From positions 4,898,001-4,962,000 of the forward strand of contig OZ245761.1 in NCBI GenBank assembly GCA_965227535.1: a stretch of DNA of 64,000 bases, given 5' to 3'. The translations under genes were made by a program, and so were the position numbers. Origin of the DNA: SZUA-430 sp965227535. Its GTDB lineage: Bacteria; Pseudomonadota; Alphaproteobacteria; Micropepsales; Micropepsaceae. Below, in pieces: positions 26,285 through 34,207 of this stretch (positions are counted from its first letter, which is position 1; every line of letters starts with the position of its first letter). Under the pieces are notes generated by a model that was not told the DNA's origin, ran no database searches, and saw only the letters and a program-made list of their open reading frames with translations.

Positions 26285-27004
26285 CTAGAGCCTGACCCGC
26301 AACCCCAAACGCAACGTCGCCGCTTCCACGTCTTCACCGGCCGCACGCGTGATGATCGCGGTCTCGCCGAGATCGCGTTCGTAGACCAGATCGATATACG
26401 GCGCGAACTTGCGCGAAAACTCGTACCGCACTTGCAGCCCGACCTCGACGCTGGAAACGCCCGCGCCCACGCCAAGTTCCGGCACATCTTGCGCGAAGGC
26501 GTTCAACTCGACATGCGGTTCGACGAACAGATCCTGCGTCACAGCGAAATCGATCGCCTGCTCGGCCCGTAACGCCACGTCGCCATCCTGGCTGACGAAC
26601 ACATGCGCATCCGTCTCGAAGAAATAGGGCGCTAGCCCATGCACGCCGACGGCGGCCCACGTGAGATCGCCCGGCGCAAAGTCGTGCCGAAGCCCCGCCT
26701 GAACGTCCCAAAACTCCGACACGTTCCAACTCAGATAGGCGCGGAGTTCCGACTGCTCGACATCGCCGTCGACGGTTTCACCCTCAGCCTCGATCCGCAG
26801 CTTCACGTCGTCGCCGCCATACCACCCGTAGGCATCCCAATTCACGACGGTCCCGTCGTCGTTGGTCAGCCAATCGGCATCCGCGCCATCGATCTCGGCG
26901 CCCGCGCCCCAAAACGTCATCGACCCGTGGTCGCCATGCTCACTCGCGGCAAACGCCGAGCCCGACATCAACGTCACGACAAGAAGGGCAGGGGCCGACC
27001 GCAT
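26285..27004 (-). CDS. pcoB: CopB/PcoB-type outer-membrane copper resistance protein
   Basis: A 240-residue outer-membrane protein with a signal peptide ending AFA. GWYGGDDVKLRIEAEGE, LRAYLSWNVSEFWDVQAGLRHDF, APYFFETDAHVFVS and YEFSRKFAPYIDLVYER are the conserved strands of CopB, and the protein ends LRVRL. It is shorter than typical PcoB because the Met/His-rich region after the signal peptide is almost absent (only SEHGDHGSM). The ATG overlaps the stop of the oxidase gene (TGATG), so the two are translationally coupled. Confidence 0.92.
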   Translation of the reverse strand: MRSAPALLVVTLMSGSAFAASEHGDHGSMTFWGAGAEIDGADADWLTNDDGTVVNWDAYGWYGGDDVKLRIEAEGETVDGDVEQSELRAYLSWNVSEFWDVQAGLRHDFAPGDLTWAAVGVHGLAPYFFETDAHVFVSQDGDVALRAEQAIDFAVTQDLFVEPHVELNAFAQDVPELGVGAGVSSVEVGLQVRYEFSRKFAPYIDLVYERDLGETAIITRAAGEDVEAATLRLGLRVRL

Positions 27005-28638
27005 CAGTGCGCCTCCGCGCTCATGCGCGCGACGACGACCTTGGTCATCATCCCCGCCATCATGTGATAGAGCAGGTGGCAGTGAAACGCCCACTCGCCC
27101 GGCTCATCCGCCGTCAGCAGCGCCGAGTACGATCCGCCCGGCGGCACATTCACGATATGCTTGTTCGGCAGACGCTCGCCCGGTTGCCCGTTCACCAGCT
27201 GCACGAACATCCCGTGTAAGTGCATCGGATGGGCCATCATGGACTCGTTGACGAACGTGATCTTCACCCGCTCGCCGTATTTGAGTTCGATCGGCGCCGC
27301 ATCCTCCATCTTCGCGCCATTGAGCGTCCAGATGTACCGCTCCATCGACCCGCCAAGCCGCACGACGATCTCGCGCGTCGGCTGCCGCAAATCCTTCTGC
27401 GGCGTGAAAGCGCGCAAGTCGGCATAGCTCAGCGCGCGCATGCCTTTCGGTGTCCCCGCATCCGCCCACCCGCGCGGGGGGCCGCTCGGACCCTCAGCGT
27501 CCGCCGGTGCCGCGCCGTGCCCCTCATGTGAGCCATGCCCCTGATGCTCGTCCGCGGTCGCCGCAGTAGGCGCATGCTGCGCATGGTCGCCGTGCGCCAT
27601 CCCCATATCCGCCATCGTCAACAGAGTGCGCGGCCGCGTTGCCGGAATCTCGCCCGTCATCCCCTCGCGCGGCGCCAAGGTAGCGCGCGCATAGCCTGAG
27701 CGGTCGATCGGTTCGGCGAAAATCGTGTACGCCTTATCGTCTTTCGGCACGACGACGACGTCGTAGGTCTCGGCCACCGCAATCCGGAATTCATCGACGG
27801 GCACAGGTTCGACATTCTGCCCGTCCGCCTGCACGACGATCATCTTCAGACCTGGAATGCGCACATCGAAATACGTCATCGCCGACGCATTGACGAAGCG
27901 CAATCGCACACGCTCGCCGGGCTTGAACGCCGCAGTCCAATTGTCTTTCGACGTCTTGCCGTTGACGAGGAACGTATAGCCCGACACGTCCGACATGTCC
28001 GTCGGATCCATCCGCATCTCGCCCCAATCAAGCCGGTCGCGTAGCGCGGCGCCAAGCCCGTCGCGTCCCGCATCCCGGAAGAAATCGCCGACCGTCCGCC
28101 GCCCGCGATTGTAGTAGCTGTGGTCGTTCTTCAGATTGCGCAGGATCTCGCCGGTGTCCTCCTCCGTGAAATCCGACAGCACGACGACGTGGTCGCGGTC
28201 CGTCTGCACGGGATCGGCCACGCGCGGCTCAATCACCAGTGCGCCGTAAAGCCCGGCCTGCTCCTGCGTGTTCGTATGCGAATGGTACCAATACGTCCCC
28301 GCCTGCCGGATGTGGAAGCGATAGGTGAACGTCGCCCCCGGCTTGATCCCGGGAAAACCGTTGAAGCCGGGCACGCCGTCCATCTCACCCGGCAGCAGTA
28401 ACCCGTGCCAATGCACCGACGCGTCCTCGCGCATCTTGTTGGTCACATGGATCACCACGTCTTCGCCTTCGCGAAACCGCAGCGTCGGCCCGGGGATCTG
28501 TCCGTTGACGGTGATGGAGGAGACGGGGCGTCCGGTAATGGTGACCTCGCGCCGCTCGATCGTGAGTTTGTACTCGCCCGCCCAAACCTGGGGGACGGCG
28601 CACACGGCCGCGATGATCAGCAAAGCGCGAAGCAGCAT
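27004..28638 (-). CDS. pcoA: Copper resistance multicopper oxidase (CopA/PcoA family)
   Basis: A 544-residue periplasmic cuprous oxidase. Copper-site motifs are all present: HWHG and WYHSH near residues 78-120, then HPMHLHG and HCHLLYHMMAGM near the C-terminus. A His/Met-rich insert (GMAHGDHAQHAPTAA to about GSHEGHG) lies around residues 335-375. The signal peptide (MLLRALLIIAAVCAVPQVWA) looks Sec-type and lacks the twin-arginine motif normal for PcoA, which is unusual. The ATG is only 8 bases from a CsoR-like palindrome. Confidence 0.95.
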   Translation of the reverse strand: MLLRALLIIAAVCAVPQVWAGEYKLTIERREVTITGRPVSSITVNGQIPGPTLRFREGEDVVIHVTNKMREDASVHWHGLLLPGEMDGVPGFNGFPGIKPGATFTYRFHIRQAGTYWYHSHTNTQEQAGLYGALVIEPRVADPVQTDRDHVVVLSDFTEEDTGEILRNLKNDHSYYNRGRRTVGDFFRDAGRDGLGAALRDRLDWGEMRMDPTDMSDVSGYTFLVNGKTSKDNWTAAFKPGERVRLRFVNASAMTYFDVRIPGLKMIVVQADGQNVEPVPVDEFRIAVAETYDVVVVPKDDKAYTIFAEPIDRSGYARATLAPREGMTGEIPATRPRTLLTMADMGMAHGDHAQHAPTAATADEHQGHGSHEGHGAAPADAEGPSGPPRGWADAGTPKGMRALSYADLRAFTPQKDLRQPTREIVVRLGGSMERYIWTLNGAKMEDAAPIELKYGERVKITFVNESMMAHPMHLHGMFVQLVNGQPGERLPNKHIVNVPPGGSYSALLTADEPGEWAFHCHLLYHMMAGMMTKVVVARMSAEAH

Positions 28639-28646
28639 GTACGGCT

Positions 28647-28665
28647 TATACCCCTGGGGGGTATA
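28647..28665 (-). promoter_or_regulatory. Second CsoR-type operator upstream of the multicopper oxidase
   Basis: TATACCCCTGGGGGGTATA, the same element as at 22334 but imperfect by two positions around the centre. It occupies the 36-base gap between the RND pump stop and the oxidase start, so the oxidase-CopB-cupredoxin-Spy-DUF411 genes are probably a separate CsoR-controlled unit. Confidence 0.75.
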
Positions 28666-28674
28666 CCAGGCAAG

Positions 28675-31600
28675 CTACTCCGCCGGGCTCCCCTGCGCGC
28701 CGTCGACCATGCCCATCTCGCCCCAAAGCTTGCGGCCCTTGGCGAAATAGCGCTGTTCGATGGCCAACATTGCGGGCGTCACGAACAAGGTCAGTACCGT
28801 CGAGAACGCGAGGCCGTAGACGATCGCCGTCGAAAGCGGAACCCACCAGTCGGCCGTCGGCCCCCCGAACTCCACCTTCCGCTCGAAGAAGTCGACGTCG
28901 AATTTGTACATGAGAGGCAGAAGCCCGAAGATCGCCGTCCATGTGGTCAGCAACACCGGCCGCATACGCTGAACACCCGTGCGGATGATCGCGTCCATCG
29001 GCTTGAAGCCCTGATCCAGCAGCACGTGGAACGTGTCCACAAGCACGATGTTGTGGTTCACCATAACGCCGATGAGCGCCACGATTCCGGTGCCCGTCAT
29101 GATCACCGAGAACAACTGCCCCTCGATCAACATACCGAGCAGCGCGCCGAAGATTGAGAATATGACCGCCGATAGAATGACAAGCGCATGCCAGAAATTG
29201 TTGAACTGGATGATCAAGATCGCGCCGATCGCAAGCAACGCGATGGCGAAGGCGATGATCAGGAACTGCCCCGACTCATTCGCCTCTTCGTCCGCGCCAC
29301 GGAACTTGATGCGAACCTGCTTGTCGAGGCCCTCGGCCTGAACCCACTTTCGGATTTCGCTGATGCGTTCGCTGGTATTGAAACCCTCATCCGAGATCAC
29401 GTTCGCACGCACGAGCCAGATGCGCAGCCCATCCACGCGCTGAACGCGGTTCACCTGCTGCTGCGGCGTGCGCTTCACGAAATTGGTGATCGGCACCGCG
29501 CCTTCGCGCGTGTTGATGTAGAGCTGATCGAGCGCGCTGATGCCGCGTCCTTCGATGGGATAGCGCACGCGGATGTCGATCTCATCCTCGGCGTCGTCGG
29601 GCCGGTACTCGCCCACCTTGATGCCATTGGTGATCAACTGCACCGCGGCGCCGATCGTCCCGACATCCGCGCCGAATTTGCCGGCCTGTTCGCGATCGAT
29701 CGTCAGCGCCCACTCGATACCAGGCAACGGACGCGAATCTTCGATGTCGCGTAAGCCCTTCATCCCGTCCAAATGCTTGCGCACCTTGTCCGTGATGCTG
29801 TCCAGCAGCGGATGGTTCTCAGACCCGATCTCGACCTGAATGGCCTTGCCCGTCGGCGGCCCGCCTTGAGCCTCGAACAATTCGACCTGGATTCCGGCCA
29901 TGCCTTCGACGCGTTTGCGCATCGCCTTCCAGATCGGTTTTGAATCACCGCGCTCTTCGAACGGCTTCAATTCCATGAACACGCGGCCGATCGTGTCGAC
30001 GGGCGCTTGCCCGCCGCCGCTCGCCGTGATGCCCGACACCGTATAGACCGAGTGCAATTCCGGCACGCCGAGCACGCGCTTCTCGACTTCCATGACCAGG
30101 TCGCGCTTCTCGTCCGCCGACAAGTTGCCGCGCGCGCGGATGAACAGCGACGCTTCGTTCGTATCCTGCTCGACGAAAAGCTCGACGCCTTTGCCGAACG
30201 TGAACAACCCGACCGTAATGGCGCCAAGCACGGCGCCGACAAGCGCCAGCACGATAAACGGATGACGCACCGCGACGGTGACCATCCGCGCATACATGCC
30301 GACCCAGCCGCCGATCGCGTAGAGGTCGCCCTTTTCGGAGAGATGAATGGCCCTCTCCGTCGCCGCGTGCGCCTTTTCCGGTTTTCCAAGCAGCGCGCCG
30401 ATCGTCGGCAGGAACAGCAGCGACACGAACATCGACGCCGTCATGATGAAAATCATGGTCAGCGGCAGATAGCTCATGAACTTGCCCGTCACGTCGGGCC
30501 AGAACAGCATCGGCGCAAAGGCGGCAAGCGTGGTGGCGGTCGACGAAACAACCGGCCAGAACATGCGCCGCGCGGCTTCTGCGAACGCTTCGCGTTTCGA
30601 GAATCCTTCCGTCATCTTCCGGTCGGCGAACTCGACCACGATGATGGCGTTGTCGACCAAAAGACCGACGGTAATGACCATGCCGAACATGATCATCACG
30701 TTCAGCGTATAGCCGCCGAACCAAAGACACAGAAACCCGATCAGGAACGAAGCGGGGATCGAGAAGCCGACGATCAACCCCGACCGCAATCCCAAAGCCG
30801 CCACGACCACGACCATAACCAGCGCGACCGCCAGCAGAATGGCGTTCGTCAAATGACGCAGCTGCTTGCCGATCCAGTACGACTGGTCGAACGAATAATC
30901 GATGGTGATGCCTTGCGCGATCTGCGGCTTGGCGGCGTCGACGGCCTTTTTGACGCGATCGATCGTGTCGATGACGTTCTCGCCGATGCGCTTCGTGACT
31001 TCGATGGCGATCGCAGGCTGGCCGTTGTAGCGCAGATATTGGTTTCGATCGAGGAACGTACGCCTCACGTCCGCGATGTCGGACAAGGTGACGACACCGT
31101 CGCCGCTGACCTTCACCGGCAGGTTCAAGACGTCTTCGGGCTTTTCGACCAGACCCGGCACCTTGACCGCAAAGCGGCCCTTGCCGGTATCGACGTTGCC
31201 CGCCGGGATCAGCTGATTGTTGACGCTGACCAGACGGAACAAGTCGGTGCTGGAAACGCCGTACGCCTGAACGCGCGCTTGATCGATGATTATCTCAAGC
31301 ACTTCATCGCGCTGCCCGGACAGATCGGCGCTCAACACCCCTTGCACGGATTCGATATCGCGCTCGATGCGCTGCGCCGAGCGCAGCATCGAACGTTCGG
31401 GGAGATTGCCCGACAGCACAACCGAGATGACCGGGTTCAGCGCGATATTGAATTCGCTGACCTGCGGCTCCTCGGCGTCCTGCGGCATTTCCGGACGCGC
31501 GAGATCGACCTTTTCCTGCACGCGCTGGCGCGCCAGGTTCTTATCGAAATTGACGTCGAACTCGAGCTGGATGGCGGCATAGCCCTGGCTCGCCGTCGAT

Positions 31601-31845
31601 GTCATCCGCTTCAAGCCTTCGACGGACTTCAGCTGCGTCTCAAGCGGACGCACCATCAACCGCTCGGCGTCTTCCGGCGAAATGCCGGGCAGCGTCACCA
31701 CCACGCTGAAGATCGGGATAGGTATGTCCGGGTCGGCTTCCTTGGGGATCGCGACGAACGCCACCGTCCCCAAGATGATAATCGCAACCAAAAGGCTGAG
31801 CGTCAGCCGCGACCGCGCAATGGCCCAATCGACCAAGCCGGTCAT
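28675..31845 (-). CDS. RND efflux pump, inner-membrane permease
   Basis: A 1056-residue AcrB/CusA superfamily permease: N-terminal helix, two large periplasmic loops and the usual 12 transmembrane helices. LLVDNAIIVVEFADRKMTEG is the TM4 region with the proton-relay Asp, and the duplicated half has GVMVNHNIVLVDTFH. The sequence looks like the broad HAE-1 type; I cannot identify the methionine relay of CusA, so copper specificity is not shown. It overlaps the adaptor gene by 4 bases (ATGA). No outer-membrane factor gene is adjacent. Confidence 0.93.
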   Translation of the reverse strand: MTGLVDWAIARSRLTLSLLVAIIILGTVAFVAIPKEADPDIPIPIFSVVVTLPGISPEDAERLMVRPLETQLKSVEGLKRMTSTASQGYAAIQLEFDVNFDKNLARQRVQEKVDLARPEMPQDAEEPQVSEFNIALNPVISVVLSGNLPERSMLRSAQRIERDIESVQGVLSADLSGQRDEVLEIIIDQARVQAYGVSSTDLFRLVSVNNQLIPAGNVDTGKGRFAVKVPGLVEKPEDVLNLPVKVSGDGVVTLSDIADVRRTFLDRNQYLRYNGQPAIAIEVTKRIGENVIDTIDRVKKAVDAAKPQIAQGITIDYSFDQSYWIGKQLRHLTNAILLAVALVMVVVVAALGLRSGLIVGFSIPASFLIGFLCLWFGGYTLNVMIMFGMVITVGLLVDNAIIVVEFADRKMTEGFSKREAFAEAARRMFWPVVSSTATTLAAFAPMLFWPDVTGKFMSYLPLTMIFIMTASMFVSLLFLPTIGALLGKPEKAHAATERAIHLSEKGDLYAIGGWVGMYARMVTVAVRHPFIVLALVGAVLGAITVGLFTFGKGVELFVEQDTNEASLFIRARGNLSADEKRDLVMEVEKRVLGVPELHSVYTVSGITASGGGQAPVDTIGRVFMELKPFEERGDSKPIWKAMRKRVEGMAGIQVELFEAQGGPPTGKAIQVEIGSENHPLLDSITDKVRKHLDGMKGLRDIEDSRPLPGIEWALTIDREQAGKFGADVGTIGAAVQLITNGIKVGEYRPDDAEDEIDIRVRYPIEGRGISALDQLYINTREGAVPITNFVKRTPQQQVNRVQRVDGLRIWLVRANVISDEGFNTSERISEIRKWVQAEGLDKQVRIKFRGADEEANESGQFLIIAFAIALLAIGAILIIQFNNFWHALVILSAVIFSIFGALLGMLIEGQLFSVIMTGTGIVALIGVMVNHNIVLVDTFHVLLDQGFKPMDAIIRTGVQRMRPVLLTTWTAIFGLLPLMYKFDVDFFERKVEFGGPTADWWVPLSTAIVYGLAFSTVLTLFVTPAMLAIEQRYFAKGRKLWGEMGMVDGAQGSPAE

Positions 31846-33038
31846 GTCTGCTGCCCGTTATCGGCGACCGCATTCACTTCCTGGCCTTCATTCACGAAGT
31901 CCTGGCCCACGGTGATGATCGTGACCTGCTTGGGCAGCCCCGTGACCCACACGCCGTCCGGGCCGTCGCCGATGATTTTGACCAGCACGAAACGCACGCG
32001 CTTGTTCTGATCGATGATCCGCACGCCAAGCTGGCCGCGTTCGTCCAACGACAGGATCGCCGGCGAAATCTTGTGCGCCTCGACGGTCGCCGCGGAGATA
32101 TGGATTTCCGCCGTAATGCCGTCGCGGAGCAGCCCGTTCGGATTGGGCACCTCAAGTTCGACGCGGAACGTCCGCGTCGCCGTGTCCGAGCTCTTGGCGA
32201 CGAACCGAACCTTGCCGTCGACCCGCTCGCCGGTCACGAGCTTCGCCCAGCCGGAATTGCCGATCTGGATGTAGTGCACGTCCTGCTCGGACACGCGGCC
32301 GACAACCAGGAACGGATCGAGCGCCACCACAAGCGCGCAAGCCTGTCCCGGCGCCAGATAGTCGCCGACATCGACCATGCGGTCGTCAACGACCCCGTCG
32401 AACGGCGCCCTGATCTTCGTGTTCTCGAGCTCTTTCTCCATCCGCTCGACCTCGGCCTTGGACGCCTGATAGGCAGCCAAGTCGCCGGCAACGGACGTCG
32501 GTGAGCGGAATCCCTTGTCCTGCAAGGTCTTCGACGCTTCGTACTCAAGTTTGCGCTGCGTCATCGTCGCGCGCGCCTGCTCCAGCATCGCGCGCCGCGC
32601 ATCCACGTTAAGCTCGCAGATCGTATCGCCCTTTTTGACCATCGTGCCTTTGTCGGCGCGAATGAAGGCGACCTTGCCCGCGGTCTCCGCACGCACTTGC
32701 ACCTTGCGCAGAGCTTGCGTTTGGCCGCGCACGAGCACGTCCTGCTGGCGCATGGTGGCGGTAATCGTCCGTACACGGACGGTGGGCAGCGGTTTGGCGT
32801 CTTTCGTTTCCGTCGAAGCGGCGGGCTTCGCTGGCGCGCCAGGCTTGGCTGCCGTCTTCGCCGCCGGCTGCGTCGTCTTCTTGCCCGAGTCGGGCATCAC
32901 CAGCTGCGCCAATTCCTGAACGCGATTGATTTCGCCCGACGCGACCCAAGCCGCAAGCACGAGAAAAATCACCACGGCCACGACGTAGGACCGTCGGATC
33001 GGGGAACTCGGAACGCTATCGTCGTCGTCGTGACTCAT
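31842..33038 (-). CDS. RND efflux periplasmic adaptor (membrane fusion protein)
   Basis: A 398-residue adaptor with an N-terminal membrane anchor (about residues 18-36), a Lys/Ala/Pro-rich linker and a lipoyl domain split by a helical hairpin (RAETAGKVAFIRADKGTMVKKGD and NTKIRAPFDGVVDDRMVDVGDYL). The C-terminal part contains the barrel and membrane-proximal domains. It is the first gene of the minus-strand adaptor-pump pair that leads into the copper genes; a CsoR box lies after this pair, not before it. Confidence 0.9.
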   Translation of the reverse strand: MSHDDDDSVPSSPIRRSYVVAVVIFLVLAAWVASGEINRVQELAQLVMPDSGKKTTQPAAKTAAKPGAPAKPAASTETKDAKPLPTVRVRTITATMRQQDVLVRGQTQALRKVQVRAETAGKVAFIRADKGTMVKKGDTICELNVDARRAMLEQARATMTQRKLEYEASKTLQDKGFRSPTSVAGDLAAYQASKAEVERMEKELENTKIRAPFDGVVDDRMVDVGDYLAPGQACALVVALDPFLVVGRVSEQDVHYIQIGNSGWAKLVTGERVDGKVRFVAKSSDTATRTFRVELEVPNPNGLLRDGITAEIHISAATVEAHKISPAILSLDERGQLGVRIIDQNKRVRFVLVKIIGDGPDGVWVTGLPKQVTIITVGQDFVNEGQEVNAVADNGQQT

Positions 33039-33537
33039 CGACTTGCTCGGTCTGCGTGCGCGACACGATTCGTTCGCGCCCTCGTCTACGTGGGCACTGG
33101 CTGGCTACGGAGAAGTTGCAGTATCGCCGCGAACGCCTAAAAGTAGGCAAACGTTCTCGTTTTGATCACGAAAAACGTAATGATTCGTCGCGAGCCGATC
33201 CCCACATCACGCTCCGCCATCCCCCATCTGGCCTGGTTGCTTACCGGAAGAGGGGCTACTAGGCAACTTACAATAGTGTGACTGGACGACCGGGTTTCAT
33301 ACCCAAAGGAAGTACTCCGAAAGGTCGAATCACATGCTTAACGCAAGAGGCGAAGTGCAACTTGCAACCACAAAACGAAACGCAGCTAAGTCCCAGTGTT
33401 CGCGAAGAATTCCGGCCACACCGGGTAGCAATATTCTTAACCCGCAGATAGTTTGCCTCGCGACTCTTTGATTTGGGCGATGTGGTGTTGGGCCACGTCG
33501 ATCGGTCTTTGCTTCTTACCCCTGGGGGAGACCTCGA
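33039..33537. other. Intergenic region between the divergent RND adaptor and FecR genes
   Basis: About 500 bases without a convincing gene, and more A/T-rich than the neighbouring coding DNA. It must hold the promoters of both divergent units, but no confident -35/-10 pair, EcfG site or CsoR palindrome was found. The last 20 bases contain GGGGGAG, the ribosome binding site of the FecR gene. Confidence 0.5.
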
Positions 33538-34149
33538 ATGAAATTCTACGTTCAAGCTGCGCTCGCGGCGCTGTTGGTTTGTGCCCCTGGCTGGAGCGCC
33601 AGTGCGGAGCCCGTCGGCAGCACGTCGGCGGTTATCCCGAATGCTTCGCAAGTGCCGCCGCAAGGCACGCGCAGCGACCTGAAGCTGAAAGATCCGATTA
33701 TTCGCAACGCCGAACTGGCGACGGCAGAACGCGGCGCGCTTGAGGTCACCTTCCTCGACGGCTCGAAGCTGACCATGGGTCAGAACTCGCGCCTCACGGT
33801 CGACGAGTATGTTTACACAGGCCCCGGCGGCACGGGGAAGCAAACCGTCCGCTACACGAAGGGCATCTTCCGTTTCGTCTCGGGCTCGATCCCGAAGGAC
33901 AACGTGAAGATCGAAACGCCGACCGTCACCATCGGTATTCGCGGCACGATCTTCCGCTCCGTGCTCGATGACGATGGCAAGGGCGCGATCTCGGTCGAGT
34001 ACGGCCCCAACGGCGAAGAATACGAAGTCGTCGTGACCTCGAAGGAAACGGGCAAGACCATCGTCTTGAAGTCCGGCCAGAAAGTCGCGTTCGACAACGC
34101 CGGCGTTTTCGAAGGCATCGTCGACGGTCAGGTTGAAGGCTGCAACTAA
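33538..34149 (+). CDS. Secreted FecR-domain protein
   Basis: A 203-residue protein with a Sec signal peptide (cleavage near SASA/EP) and a FecR domain (about residues 55-150), recognised by LEVTFLDGSKLTMGQNSRLTVDEYVY and VTIGIRGTIFRSV. It lacks the cytoplasmic anti-sigma helix and membrane segment of true FecR, so it is a free periplasmic or exported FecR module. GGGGGAG before the ATG is a strong ribosome binding site. It lies 58 bases before the autotransporter gene, probably in one operon, which suggests an accessory role for that protein; this is inference. Confidence 0.85.
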   Translation: MKFYVQAALAALLVCAPGWSASAEPVGSTSAVIPNASQVPPQGTRSDLKLKDPIIRNAELATAERGALEVTFLDGSKLTMGQNSRLTVDEYVYTGPGGTGKQTVRYTKGIFRFVSGSIPKDNVKIETPTVTIGIRGTIFRSVLDDDGKGAISVEYGPNGEEYEVVVTSKETGKTIVLKSGQKVAFDNAGVFEGIVDGQVEGCN

Positions 34150-34207
34150 CCCCCTTGCTTGCAGACGGACACCAAACCCCCACCGATAAAGTTTGATGAG
34201 GTTCAAG

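Noticed and set aside
30007..32010. A 667-codon open frame on the plus strand
   Set aside because: It is antisense to the RND pump and adaptor, with Arg/His/Asp-rich low-complexity translation. The minus-strand genes have clear family motifs.
33513..33531. A CsoR-like C/G tract (TACCCCTGGGGGA) before the FecR gene
   Set aside because: It lacks the flanking TATA arms of the two real palindromes, and GGGGGAG is at ribosome-binding distance from the ATG. It is better explained as a strong ribosome binding site.
33268..34206. A 312-codon minus-strand frame across the intergenic region and FecR gene
   Set aside because: It covers the FecR gene in antisense, has no recognisable domain and no good ribosome binding site.
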